A stretch of 64,000 nt of DNA from contig NZ_FQVO01000007.1 in NCBI RefSeq assembly GCF_900129385.1, positions 1 to 64,000 on the forward strand, written 5' to 3'. The stretch comes from Chryseobacterium takakiae (GTDB taxonomy: Bacteria > Bacteroidota > Bacteroidia > Flavobacteriales > Weeksellaceae). Of this stretch, positions 24,903 through 34,387 are shown one piece after another. A model generated the notes under the pieces. It was not told where the DNA came from and ran no database searches. It worked only from the letters and a program-made list of their open reading frames with translations. Made by a program: the position numbers and the translations under genes. Position 1 is the stretch's first letter; each line of letters opens with the position of its first letter.

Positions 24903-27065
24903 ATGTTTCAAGATGATCATCCACCGAAAATGCCTTCATCCGGTAAAAGTACTTCCTTACCCTCTGCAGATGCTGTTAAAAAAGCAACTGAAAACCAGTT
25001 GATAAACCAGGCTTCTGAAAAGATTGGCGAGGAAACGAAAGCTCCTGATACACAAAAAATGTCCCGGTTACAAGCCTACAACGGCTTTGTGCAGAACAAT
25101 CCCAATTCCGGAATGCTTCTTAACCAAAAGCTGCAGCCTAATACTCCTACTCTGGTAGAAAATAAGGTATGGTCTCAGCAGCCTACTTCAAAAATCCACA
25201 ATGCTAATGCAATCCCTGGAAGCCAGATCCAGGGAATAAACCGTGTTGTAAAACTTGACATTGTTGTAGAGGGTAAACCGGTAAAACATTTCAAACATTT
25301 CAGCCTTAAACAAAGTGCAGTAAAGCATCATGAATTTAATTTAATGCTGTCTCATGATACACTGGGAAATGCCGAAAACCACAATCTTGAAGAAGCACAA
25401 AACTTTTTAGGAAAAAGAATTACGGTTACTTTCAAATATAAAGATCTTGAAGACGGCCCTGAAAGAAGTTTTATAGGCGTTATTACAGAAGTAGGATTCA
25501 GTCAGGAAAGAGGAAGCCTGGGAAATATTGTATTAAAAGGTTACAGTCCTACCATTCTTTTGGATGCCGCATCACATATTCAGAGTTTTGGAGGTGTGCA
25601 GGAAATTAGTCTGAACAGCATTGCCGATCAGGTGATTAAAGAAGGACTTGGAAACGGAAAATTTGATTTCAGGGTTGATGCTCAGCATGGTAATATTCCC
25701 TACAGCTCACAATATGAAGAAACACATTACAATTATCTGGCAAGAATAGCTGAGGCTTACGGAGAACAGTTTTATTATGATGGAGAAGTGCTCCATTTCG
25801 GAAAACTCCCTCCTCAGGAACAGCCGGTAAAGCTTACCTACGGAAGCAGCGTGAATGATGTTAAAATAAGAATGAAAGCACAGCACGTTAATCCAAGTTT
25901 CTACGGCTACAACAGCAGTAAGAATGAAAAGCTGGCTGCCGGAAGCTCTAAAATTACCCATACTTCGGATATTGCAAAACGCGCTTATGAAATTTCGGAA
26001 AAGACGTTCACTACTCCTTCATTAAGAGTAGCTCCTATAAAGGCGGTTTCTTTTATGGACGTGGAAACCTCACAAAAAGGTACGGCCGGAAGCAAAGCCT
26101 CGGATGTGTTTGTTACTTCCGGGACAACCACGGTTCCCTTTTTATATCCGGGATGTGTTGCAGATATTGAAATGCGAAAAACCGATAGTAATGAAACTTC
26201 CTATTTCACCAAATTAATGATTACCGAAGTATACCATGAAGTTGATGCAAGAGGATATTACACAGGAACATTTGATGCAATAGCCTCCGATACAGGGTTT
26301 ATACCACGTCCGGAATTTCAGTTTCCGAAAGCAGATGCACAGTTTGCTAAAGTTGTCTCCAATACCGATCCGCTGAATCAGGGAAGAGTGCAGGTACAAT
26401 TTGACTGGCAAAGCGGATCCTCAACAACAGAATTTATCCGTGTGATGACTCCCGACGGCGGTGGCAGTGAAAAAGTAAGCAAAAACCGGGGCTTTATGGC
26501 TATTCCGGAAGTAGGAGATCAGGTAGTCGTAAATTTTGCACACCAGCATCCTGACAGGCCTTTCGTCATGGGCGGAATGTTTCACGGAGGAGTTGGCGGC
26601 GGCGGTGGCGCAGGAAATAACGTGAAAAGTTTAAGCAGTAAAAGCGGGCATATCATAAGCTTGGATGACGGCGGAGGTATGACCGTAAGGGATAAAGACC
26701 AGAATACGGTTTCCCTGGATGGAGCCGGAAATATCAGCATCGACAGTAAAGTGTCTATTGCGCTCACTTGTGCAAGCAGTTCTATTGTCATGGACAAAGA
26801 TGGAAATATCATGATCAAAGGGAAGGAAATTTTTGTTCAGGGAGATAATATCGGAGTAGGAGGCACAGCTAGTGTCGGAATAGGAGTCGGTCCGGAAGGC
26901 GGAAACCCCACTTCAGGAATTGGCATCGAAGCTACAACATTGGATGTAGGTACGACTACACTTTCTATGGGTGCTAAAACAGAGGCCAACCTCAGCAGTG
27001 CCAAAATCAATATCGGCGGCGGTAGCGAAACCAACATTGTCAGCGGAACGGTAAAACTGAATTAA
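24903..27065 (+). CDS. vgrG: T6SS spike protein VgrG (TssI), copy 2
   Basis: I place the start at the ATG of MFQDDHPPKMPSSG, giving 720 residues. An in-frame ATG 69 bases upstream would add a low-complexity leader with no resemblance to VgrG. An N-terminal extension of about 95 residues, absent from VgrG1, precedes the gp27-like part. The gp5-like OB domain has GRVQVQFDW and RPFVMGGMFHGGVG. The C-terminus is a Gly-rich beta-helical tail (about 620-715) unlike that of VgrG1. It is followed after 11 bases by the TPR gene and then by an Rhs gene, so it should carry the Rhs cargo. Confidence 0.9.
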   Translation: MFQDDHPPKMPSSGKSTSLPSADAVKKATENQLINQASEKIGEETKAPDTQKMSRLQAYNGFVQNNPNSGMLLNQKLQPNTPTLVENKVWSQQPTSKIHNANAIPGSQIQGINRVVKLDIVVEGKPVKHFKHFSLKQSAVKHHEFNLMLSHDTLGNAENHNLEEAQNFLGKRITVTFKYKDLEDGPERSFIGVITEVGFSQERGSLGNIVLKGYSPTILLDAASHIQSFGGVQEISLNSIADQVIKEGLGNGKFDFRVDAQHGNIPYSSQYEETHYNYLARIAEAYGEQFYYDGEVLHFGKLPPQEQPVKLTYGSSVNDVKIRMKAQHVNPSFYGYNSSKNEKLAAGSSKITHTSDIAKRAYEISEKTFTTPSLRVAPIKAVSFMDVETSQKGTAGSKASDVFVTSGTTTVPFLYPGCVADIEMRKTDSNETSYFTKLMITEVYHEVDARGYYTGTFDAIASDTGFIPRPEFQFPKADAQFAKVVSNTDPLNQGRVQVQFDWQSGSSTTEFIRVMTPDGGGSEKVSKNRGFMAIPEVGDQVVVNFAHQHPDRPFVMGGMFHGGVGGGGGAGNNVKSLSSKSGHIISLDDGGGMTVRDKDQNTVSLDGAGNISIDSKVSIALTCASSSIVMDKDGNIMIKGKEIFVQGDNIGVGGTASVGIGVGPEGGNPTSGIGIEATTLDVGTTTLSMGAKTEANLSSAKINIGGGSETNIVSGTVKLN

Positions 27066-27076
27066 ACGGAAGCTTT

Positions 27077-28336
27077 ATGAACCCGGTAGATTTGGAATTG
27101 GTTAAACTAAAAAGAAAATGGCATCAGGTTATTAAAAGTAATCCGGATAAACCCATGTTGATTGCTTTAGGCGAAAAACATGAAACCGATCTTTTTGACG
27201 GATTTATAAAGTCACGCTTATCTGAAGATTATGATGGTGAAGATATTTTCCTTCTGCACTATCAGGAATTTAACGGAATGAATTCTTTCGGGCAGGGTTT
27301 ATGGGAAGAATGGAAAGAATATTATGAAATGCTTGAGAAAAGCCAGGAAAATATTCCGGAATGGGAAATTACGGGTTCAGATCAGCATTTTAAAACAGAT
27401 GCATACAAAGCTTTTTATCCTTTATTGGATTTAAAAAATAAATTTCCAGCAATTAAAGATTCACAGATCTTTTTGTATATCGCTCCTGTAAGAATCAGTG
27501 ATATTGATGAACTGTCATTATGGATAAAAGACTGGTGCAGCCTTTGTGAAAAATCGGGAATAAAAGAGATCAAACTGGTTTGGGCAGAACATCATACCTA
27601 CAAAACCCTTCCGGAAAATCTCTCAGCCTACCGATTCAGAGTGGAGGTTGATATTCATCAGTTAATGCAGAACACAGCCGCCCATACCAACCGAAAGAAA
27701 AACAGTGCAGATACGGATTTTCAGCAGCAGATCCTTATCGCGAGCAATCATCTGAGTAAAGGAAGATTTCGTGAAGCAGAATTTGCGTTGGGTAAAGCGG
27801 TAAAACTGGCCCGGGAGCAGAATAATAAACAAGCTGTAATTTCCGCCTATTTTATGCTGACCCAGACTTACGTGGCCGACAGGAAAAAAGAGAAAGCGGA
27901 AGATACATTCCGGAAAATATTTGAAGAAGTAGAACCCGGTTCTCCATTGGAAATCCAGATGTATATGAACTACGGAAGTTACTGCCTGGGAAATTCTAAA
28001 AAAGCAAAAGCCGAAAAAGCATTTGAAAAAGCAGCGGAAACAGCCTTGAAAATAGCAGAACATGCGATGGCCATTGAATGTTACAGAATTATCGGAACCT
28101 TAAATGACACCGTTCTTACCAGAGATAAGATGATTCGTTATTTTGAAAAATGCCTTGAGATAGCAAAGCTTATGAATCCTGCAGCGAGGGAATCAAGCAG
28201 CCTTAAATTTGTAGCCTCCATGCTGTTTATCAAATATGAAGGAGACACAGAAAAGATGACGGCATTGGATCATGAAATGACAAATTATTTTGGCAAAGAC
28301 TGGAAAGTCAGTGTGGAAAAACCGAAATATGATTAA
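27077..28336 (+). CDS. TPR-repeat protein between VgrG and Rhs, candidate effector adaptor
   Basis: This 419-residue protein has no signal peptide. The N-terminal half (about 1-200) is alpha/beta with many aromatic residues (LLHYQEFNG, WEEWKEYYEML, IFLYIAPVRI). The C-terminal half contains tetratricopeptide-like helical pairs (SKGRFREAEFALGKAVKLA, YGSYCLGNSKKAKAEKAFEKA). Its position, 11 bases after vgrG and just before a large Rhs gene, is where adaptors such as DUF4123 (Tap) or EagR proteins sit in other phyla. I see no convincing similarity to either, so it may be a Bacteroidota-specific adaptor. That role is inference. Confidence 0.6.
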   Translation: MNPVDLELVKLKRKWHQVIKSNPDKPMLIALGEKHETDLFDGFIKSRLSEDYDGEDIFLLHYQEFNGMNSFGQGLWEEWKEYYEMLEKSQENIPEWEITGSDQHFKTDAYKAFYPLLDLKNKFPAIKDSQIFLYIAPVRISDIDELSLWIKDWCSLCEKSGIKEIKLVWAEHHTYKTLPENLSAYRFRVEVDIHQLMQNTAAHTNRKKNSADTDFQQQILIASNHLSKGRFREAEFALGKAVKLAREQNNKQAVISAYFMLTQTYVADRKKEKAEDTFRKIFEEVEPGSPLEIQMYMNYGSYCLGNSKKAKAEKAFEKAAETALKIAEHAMAIECYRIIGTLNDTVLTRDKMIRYFEKCLEIAKLMNPAARESSSLKFVASMLFIKYEGDTEKMTALDHEMTNYFGKDWKVSVEKPKYD

Positions 28337-28473
28337 CTAGAATCAAATTTCACCATTAAAATTTAGCTAAGAAGTTTACAATTATAATTTCAATGCTTTA
28401 AAGGAAATCTATTTTGATTTTTTATTAAAAACTAAAGTTCTGCGGTAAATTATAAAAACCAAATCACAATATC

Positions 28474-31400
28474 ATGGCAGATCACAATAAAATAAAAAAG
28501 ATTAAGGTTCCAAAGCCAGATATGAATCCGGACCGGTCGTGGAAAATCAATGCGGATGTTACCTCATTCAGCAAAGAAAAGACTACACAAGGCTGGAAAA
28601 ACGGGATGAAAAATAATTTCGAATCCCTGAATCCTGTTTCAATGGTCAGTTCAGCAGCAGGAAAAGGAAACGGACAACCGCAATCCGGAGGAACCGGCAG
28701 TAGCGGAGAAACTTCCGTTACCGTAGAAAATGCAACCCCGCAAAGCAAGGTGAAATTGATTAAGGTTAATTCACCGGCCATTACGCCAACCGCAGTTCAG
28801 CACACCAGCAAACATTTTGATATTGTCCTGGCTATTGATATCCACTGGACATTGATTCCGCCGCCTCCGTCTTTTATGCTCATCCCGCTGCCGCTGCCGC
28901 ATCCTTTCATCGGAATTGTATTTGATGTGATGGATTATATTCAGTTTACCATCCCGATCCCGCAGTTTATCAGAAATTTAAAGCCGGACCTTCCGGAAAG
29001 TATTCCAATGGGAGGCTCCATATATGTTCACGGAAGACATAAAGCGACCACCACAACCAGTGTCATGGGAGTTGTAATACCATTCAGGCATATTACTTCT
29101 CTCATTCCGGTGTATATGATTCCGTTTCTCCAGGAAGCACCGCACGAAGGTGAAGTGTATTACGGAGCCCAAACTGTTTTGGGTCAGGGAAGTAAAATGA
29201 GCGGGAACCAGCCGCAGCAGGTTCTTACCTGTATGGGATTACCTTTCGGAATGACCATGCTTCCCGCTATGCCGGATAAGCCTAAAAAAAATCCTTTAGC
29301 CTATTTCGCATTTTACAATAATTTCTCAAGCTTATACATTCAGATTAATACCGGAGCACCGGTCCTTGTTGGAGGAACATTTGTTCCGCATGTCTATACA
29401 CCGGGTGAAATGCTGATGCGCTTTGCAGGAATGGCTTTAATGAGAGGTCTTACCAAAAAGCTGGGTAAAGCAACTGTAAAATTCAACCATTTTCTGCAAG
29501 GGAAATTCGGGAAAAATAACCCTGTTTCAAAAGCATTGTGTAAAGTCGGACTGGAACCGGTAAATTTTGCTTCCGGGGCGATGTTGTTTGAATGGAATGA
29601 TTTTAAGATTGAAGCGGGAACACCTTTGGAATGGAATAATGTATGGTACAGTGACAGGCCTTTTAAGCAGGGAATTTTAGGAAATGGAATATTTAATGCC
29701 CACGATCTTTATATTGTTCCTGATGAGGAAGACCATGTTGCAGCCTGGATTCATCCTGAAGAATTGCAGCCCATGCCTATTCCCGTGCCGCCGGTAACGG
29801 AGGAATTAAATTACTATAGAAGTCAGAAAATCTGGCAGTACCGCCCGGATGATAACACATGGATTATTAGAAAAGGAATGGATCTCTATACTTACAAACG
29901 TTTTAATCATGCTGCTGAAGGAAGTGTTTTTAAAGTAATCCAAATTGAATACGGCGACGGAACTATCCGCGAGTATGATTATGAAAGCAGAAATATTGTT
30001 TTAAAAAGTATCAGAGATGTTAAAAGCGGATTTAGCATCGAAACCGTTATTCATCCTGAACTCAAAAAAATTACGGGAGTTTATTATTGCTATAAAAACC
30101 GGAAAGATTTGCAGGTTGTTTATAATTATGATGAACACGGAAATCTTACTCATGTCTGGGATATTCATAAGAAAGCAATTGTTTTTGAATATGATGAGCA
30201 AAACAGGGTAATCCGGAGAACCAACAGAAACGGGATGAGCTATCATTGGGAATATGATAAAAAAGACAGGGTTATTCATACAAAAGGTTCCGGAGGTTTT
30301 ATGGAAGGTTTTTTAAACTATAATGACGAAGAAAGATACACTGAAGTTATCTATCCAAGGCAGAATAATAAAACCGAAAGATATGATTACGATGAAGATT
30401 TTCTGGTATACAGACAGATTGACGGTGAAGGAGGTGAAACCTGGTACGATTATACCTCACATCATGAATTGAAAATGACGGGAACGCCCGAAGGAAGAGT
30501 TCAGGGATATACATATGATGAATTTGGCAATATTAAAATTTTTCATACTTCGGATGGTGAAGAGTATCATTATCAGTATAATGAATTCGGGCAGGTTATT
30601 GCAAGGTTTTCTCCTGCGGGAACTTCGGAAACCTGGATGTATGATGAAGAAGGAAGGCTTATAAAATATACTGATCCGGCAGAAGAAACAATTGTTTACC
30701 AGTACTCAAATAATGAAAAGCTTCCTGAAAGCAGTAAAAAAGGTGAAGTAGAAACTTATTACGAATACAACAGCAAAAATCAGGTAACAAAACAAAGCAA
30801 CAATATTGGCAGTGAGCAATACTGGAAATATGATGAGTACGGAAGACTGCTTACTTTTAGCACTCAACCGCTGAACAGGACTATTTGGAAAAGAGATAAA
30901 ATGGGGCGCGTTATTGAAGTAAATGAGCAGGGCCAACTGCCGTTAAAAATTCATTATGATGCTTACGATCTTCCGGTTTACGCTACAGATGGTAAAGCAG
31001 AGTGGCTCATGAGTTACACTCCGTTGGGAAGCCTGAAACGCCAGGTGCGGAGAAATGCTTTGACTTTAAAAAAAGAAGAAACTTTAATGTTTGGATACAA
31101 TGCTTATGAAAACCTCATGACTATTACCAATGAGAAAGGAGAGGTATATCGTTTTGAAAGAAATAATAATGATGAAATTATTTGTGAAACCGACTTCGAC
31201 GGGCAGCAGAAGTTCTTCATGAGAGATAAGGACGGGCTGGTCACTCAGACAAAAAATCCGGACGGTAAATATATCTTTTATGAATATGATCTGGCGAAAA
31301 GGTTAACACAAGCACATTATCCTGACGGAACCTGGAAAGCATATCAGTACGACAGTGCCGGTATGCTGATAAAAGCAGACAACGAAAACAGCAGTGTAAC

Positions 31401-33186
31401 TTTCCAAAGGAATAAATTAGGATGGGTGATTAATGAAAAGCAGGGCGATCATTCCATTTATTACGAATATGATGATGGTGGAAACCTGGTGGGATTAAAG
31501 AGCAGTTTAGGAGCGCAAATCGATTATTCTTACAATGAAATCGGTCAGCTGAAAACTCTGAAAGCAGCAACAGCAGATACTTACCAGCCCTGGAAAATGA
31601 ACCTCAATATTTCGGAGAACGAAAAATTGCTTACCCGTGAGATGACTGGTGGCGTGGAAAGTATTCTCGATTTTGATCATACGGGAATGCCGATGAGTCA
31701 GAAAGTGACAATTAATAAAACCAATATTGCTTTTCATAAAGAGTATCACTGGGCTGCCGGAAATCGCTTATTTCAGGTTTTAGACCGTGTGACAGGCGGC
31801 AGGACAAGATTTGATTATGATATTTTTGGAAGTCTCATGGCTGCAGAATTTTCGAATGGGGAAATTCAGTACAAAAATCCGGATGAAACAGGCTGCATAT
31901 ATGAAAGTGCAAAACAAACCGACCGTATTTATGACAAAGGAGGAAAGTTAATGAGGGACAAGAACTGGTTTTATCATTACGATGAAGAAGGAAATTTATT
32001 GCTGAAAAGTAAAAGACCGGTTAATAATATCAAATCAGATCGTGAACAAGAACAAAACCTTAATTATCCTTACTACAGGCCCATTGGGGAGGATTGGCTG
32101 AAAGAACCCAAACTGAAGGATGAAAAAATGCTGCCGGATGTCAGGGAAGATTTTCAGGGAGACGTCCAGAGTCAGGAATGGAAACCTGGGGATTGGGCCT
32201 ACTTCTGGAATGCAGCAGGCCTGCTGGAAAAAATAAAACGTCCGGATGGAAAGGAAATACATTTCGAATATGATGCATTGGGAAGAAGAATTTCGAAAGC
32301 CGGGAACAAAAAGATTACCCGTTATATCTGGGATGGTAATGTGCTTCTTCATGAATGGAGTTATGATATTGATGAAAAACCCAAAACGTTGGTTGATGAT
32401 AACGGTAATATCGTCAAAAGTGAAGAAAAGGCCGAAAACGTAATAACATGGATTTATGAAACAGGAACCTTTGTCCCTTCTGCTAAAATAGAAAACGGCT
32501 GTTTGTATAGCATTGTTTCGGATTATATAGGAAGGCCGGTACAGGCATATGCTCAAAACGGAGATGTGATCTGGCATGTTGAGTATGATATATTTGGACA
32601 GCCGGAAGTTATCAAAGGAGATAAATATTTTATTCCGTTTCGCCAGCTTGGCCAGTATGAAGATATTGAAACAGACGGATTGTATTATAACCGGTTCAGG
32701 TTTTATGACAGTAAAAGCGGAAATTACATCAGTAAAGATCCGATAGGCCTCAAAGGTAAAAACCCCAATCTGTATGCTTTTGTTTTTGACAGCAATATCT
32801 GGGTAGATATTTTCGGGCTTGACGCATTCTACCAGTTATTCAATAATGGAACTCTGGTATATGAAGGAATTACGGAAAGAGCAGTTCAGGAACGCTTTAT
32901 GGAACATGCCCGCGACGGTAAAATATTTGATGAAGTAAAATATGTTGATAATCTCAATGGAAGAATTGCTTCGAGAAATATTGAAGGATCTGCGCTGTTT
33001 CACCATAAAAGCTTAAATTTATTGAATAAAAGAAGACTGGACGGAGGTTTTTACCATTCTTATGATCCGGGAAATCTAAAACCAGGTAGAAAATTCTATT
33101 CTCTGGCAGACATAAATGATATTATGAATAAAGCTGAAACTAAAGCTGTTGAAAGCAATGGCAAATTTAAAGTTGAATGTAAATAA
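28474..33186 (+). CDS. Rhs-repeat T6SS effector with C-terminal GIY-YIG-like nuclease domain
   Basis: This 1570-residue protein has an N-terminal region (about 100-340) with proline-rich hydrophobic stretches and glycine motifs that may be a PAAR-like tip. A DUF6531-type junction follows (FASGAMLFEWNDFKIEAGTPLEW, near 365), then a long series of YD/RHS repeats such as YEYDLAKRLTQAHYPDG. The core ends with RFRFYDSKSGNYISKDPIGL and WVDIFGL (near 1449), where Rhs toxins are usually cleaved. The last 120 residues (about 1450-1570) look like a GIY-YIG nuclease: FYQLF, VYEGIT, candidate catalytic Arg1474 in QERFMEH and Glu1504 in RNIEGSA. The tail would be released into target cells to cut DNA or RNA. 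The next gene is the expected immunity. Confidence 0.85.
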   Translation: MADHNKIKKIKVPKPDMNPDRSWKINADVTSFSKEKTTQGWKNGMKNNFESLNPVSMVSSAAGKGNGQPQSGGTGSSGETSVTVENATPQSKVKLIKVNSPAITPTAVQHTSKHFDIVLAIDIHWTLIPPPPSFMLIPLPLPHPFIGIVFDVMDYIQFTIPIPQFIRNLKPDLPESIPMGGSIYVHGRHKATTTTSVMGVVIPFRHITSLIPVYMIPFLQEAPHEGEVYYGAQTVLGQGSKMSGNQPQQVLTCMGLPFGMTMLPAMPDKPKKNPLAYFAFYNNFSSLYIQINTGAPVLVGGTFVPHVYTPGEMLMRFAGMALMRGLTKKLGKATVKFNHFLQGKFGKNNPVSKALCKVGLEPVNFASGAMLFEWNDFKIEAGTPLEWNNVWYSDRPFKQGILGNGIFNAHDLYIVPDEEDHVAAWIHPEELQPMPIPVPPVTEELNYYRSQKIWQYRPDDNTWIIRKGMDLYTYKRFNHAAEGSVFKVIQIEYGDGTIREYDYESRNIVLKSIRDVKSGFSIETVIHPELKKITGVYYCYKNRKDLQVVYNYDEHGNLTHVWDIHKKAIVFEYDEQNRVIRRTNRNGMSYHWEYDKKDRVIHTKGSGGFMEGFLNYNDEERYTEVIYPRQNNKTERYDYDEDFLVYRQIDGEGGETWYDYTSHHELKMTGTPEGRVQGYTYDEFGNIKIFHTSDGEEYHYQYNEFGQVIARFSPAGTSETWMYDEEGRLIKYTDPAEETIVYQYSNNEKLPESSKKGEVETYYEYNSKNQVTKQSNNIGSEQYWKYDEYGRLLTFSTQPLNRTIWKRDKMGRVIEVNEQGQLPLKIHYDAYDLPVYATDGKAEWLMSYTPLGSLKRQVRRNALTLKKEETLMFGYNAYENLMTITNEKGEVYRFERNNNDEIICETDFDGQQKFFMRDKDGLVTQTKNPDGKYIFYEYDLAKRLTQAHYPDGTWKAYQYDSAGMLIKADNENSSVTFQRNKLGWVINEKQGDHSIYYEYDDGGNLVGLKSSLGAQIDYSYNEIGQLKTLKAATADTYQPWKMNLNISENEKLLTREMTGGVESILDFDHTGMPMSQKVTINKTNIAFHKEYHWAAGNRLFQVLDRVTGGRTRFDYDIFGSLMAAEFSNGEIQYKNPDETGCIYESAKQTDRIYDKGGKLMRDKNWFYHYDEEGNLLLKSKRPVNNIKSDREQEQNLNYPYYRPIGEDWLKEPKLKDEKMLPDVREDFQGDVQSQEWKPGDWAYFWNAAGLLEKIKRPDGKEIHFEYDALGRRISKAGNKKITRYIWDGNVLLHEWSYDIDEKPKTLVDDNGNIVKSEEKAENVITWIYETGTFVPSAKIENGCLYSIVSDYIGRPVQAYAQNGDVIWHVEYDIFGQPEVIKGDKYFIPFRQLGQYEDIETDGLYYNRFRFYDSKSGNYISKDPIGLKGKNPNLYAFVFDSNIWVDIFGLDAFYQLFNNGTLVYEGITERAVQERFMEHARDGKIFDEVKYVDNLNGRIASRNIEGSALFHHKSLNLLNKRRLDGGFYHSYDPGNLKPGRKFYSLADINDIMNKAETKAVESNGKFKVECK

Positions 33187-33195
33187 CGATTATAT

Positions 33196-33798
33196 ATGAG
33201 TAATATACCTCAAAAGATCAGGAAAAATATTGAAAATATTAATCAGCTTAAAGAAAAAATAGAAAATTGGAAAAAGCTGGATGAAGAAGAAATTTTTTTA
33301 TTAATAAAAGAATTTGAAAAAACACCAAGACTGGAAGTTTCAGTTTATTATAATGATCTTTTTAATGATCCGCATTTTGCTAAAACTCTTTTAGATATAT
33401 ACAGCAGTTATAAAGATAACGCCAAACTTACCGTTCTCATCATTTCTGCGATCGGGAACATGATGCAGCGTTACAATCTCCCGGAAACTGAAGAAATTTA
33501 TGACTTTATGGTAGAGAATGCATACAGGAAGAATGTTGGCCCTTATGTCGCTGTATTTCTGCCACGTATGTCACATTTCAACGCTTACAGCGATCCTTGG
33601 AAATACTTTATGGATGTAAAGGAAATGGCACCTAAAAAAGTTGCACAAAGTTCTTTCGAGGTTATTATGGATCTGTTTTTTAACGAAATTCCGGATAAGT
33701 ATAAAAGCGATGCAAAAGAATATTTTATTAAAAAATCTGAAGAAGCCAATAATGAATACGGAAAAAAACATTATTCTGATATTGCAAAAAAAATCTGA
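33196..33798 (+). CDS. helical protein, candidate immunity to the Rhs nuclease
   Basis: This 200-residue, cytoplasmic-looking, almost wholly helical protein starts 9 bases after the Rhs stop codon. The pattern of paired amphipathic helices (KLTVLIISAIGNMMQRY, VAVFLPRMSHF) suggests a HEAT/ARM-like solenoid. Position immediately after a toxin tip and a cytoplasmic location fit immunity to a nuclease. No named immunity family is recognised. Codon use is more A-rich than in the Rhs core, as is common for exchanged tip/immunity pairs. Confidence 0.65.
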   Translation: MSNIPQKIRKNIENINQLKEKIENWKKLDEEEIFLLIKEFEKTPRLEVSVYYNDLFNDPHFAKTLLDIYSSYKDNAKLTVLIISAIGNMMQRYNLPETEEIYDFMVENAYRKNVGPYVAVFLPRMSHFNAYSDPWKYFMDVKEMAPKKVAQSSFEVIMDLFFNEIPDKYKSDAKEYFIKKSEEANNEYGKKHYSDIAKKI

Positions 33799-33900
33799 TT
33801 TTAAATAATGGATACACTCAGATAAAAGTTAATAAATGTTATAAAATAGCATCGGTGCTCAAAATTTATTATCTTTAATATCATTTAAAAATAATAAAGT

Positions 33901-34251
33901 ATGGAAGCGTACAATTTTGAAACGGCAATCAAACCCTTCTATTGGGTAGCCTCAGAAAAGACTTTTTCAGTATGTTTAAATGCAGGAACCTACAAACCCG
34001 AAATTTTCGAGTGGCGCAAAGATGAAGGTTTCGAAGGCAATGGATACGATTGGGCTTCGCTGGCGAAAGTTTTCGTAGAAGAAAAAAGGCCCGATCTTGC
34101 AGATGAAATTAAATTTGATCCGGAAGCTGACATGTTCTGTGCGTACTCCAACAATCCGGAACGCTTAAAAGAATTTGTGACAGACTTTAAAAAAACCTGT
34201 GAAGATGATATACAGATTCAGGATCTCTTCCTGAAAGCAGAAATAGATTAA
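33901..34251 (+). CDS. Imm51-family immunity protein (orphan)
   Basis: This 116-residue protein carries features I associate with immunity family 51: FEGNGYDWASLAKVFV in the first half, FDPEADMFCAYSNNPERLKEF in the second, and an acidic C-terminus. No toxin gene is adjacent; it lies downstream of the Rhs module in a row of immunity-like genes. Orphan copies like this are thought to protect against toxins of neighbouring strains. A terminator follows. Confidence 0.75.
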   Translation: MEAYNFETAIKPFYWVASEKTFSVCLNAGTYKPEIFEWRKDEGFEGNGYDWASLAKVFVEEKRPDLADEIKFDPEADMFCAYSNNPERLKEFVTDFKKTCEDDIQIQDLFLKAEID

Positions 34252-34257
34252 AAAGAA

Positions 34258-34282
34258 AAAGGCCTCGATGAGGTCTTTTTTT
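34258..34282 (+). terminator. terminator after the Imm51 gene
   Basis: GGCCTC and GAGGTC (34261-34275) form a 6-bp stem with a GAT loop followed by seven T residues. Confidence 0.75.
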
Positions 34283-34295
34283 ATTTAAAATAATA

Positions 34296-34340
34296 AAAAG
34301 TTTCGGGGGCGGGAGCGAAGCTCCCGCCCCCGAAACTTTT
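34296..34340. repeat. perfect 45-base GC-rich hairpin
   Basis: The arms 34296-34316 and 34320-34340 are perfect reverse complements of 21 bases around a GAA loop. The inner stem is almost pure G/C, and the outer ends are AAAAG/CTTTT, so it could terminate transcription from both strands. It lies between the Imm51 terminator and a plus-strand gene. Confidence 0.85.
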
Positions 34341-34387
34341 CCAACCCATGATAAGAAAAATAAGTATTTTAGATGAAAGTTTAAAAA

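Noticed and set aside
32035-32577. 180-codon minus-strand frame within the Rhs gene
   Set aside because: It is a shadow of YD-repeat coding sequence on the other strand.
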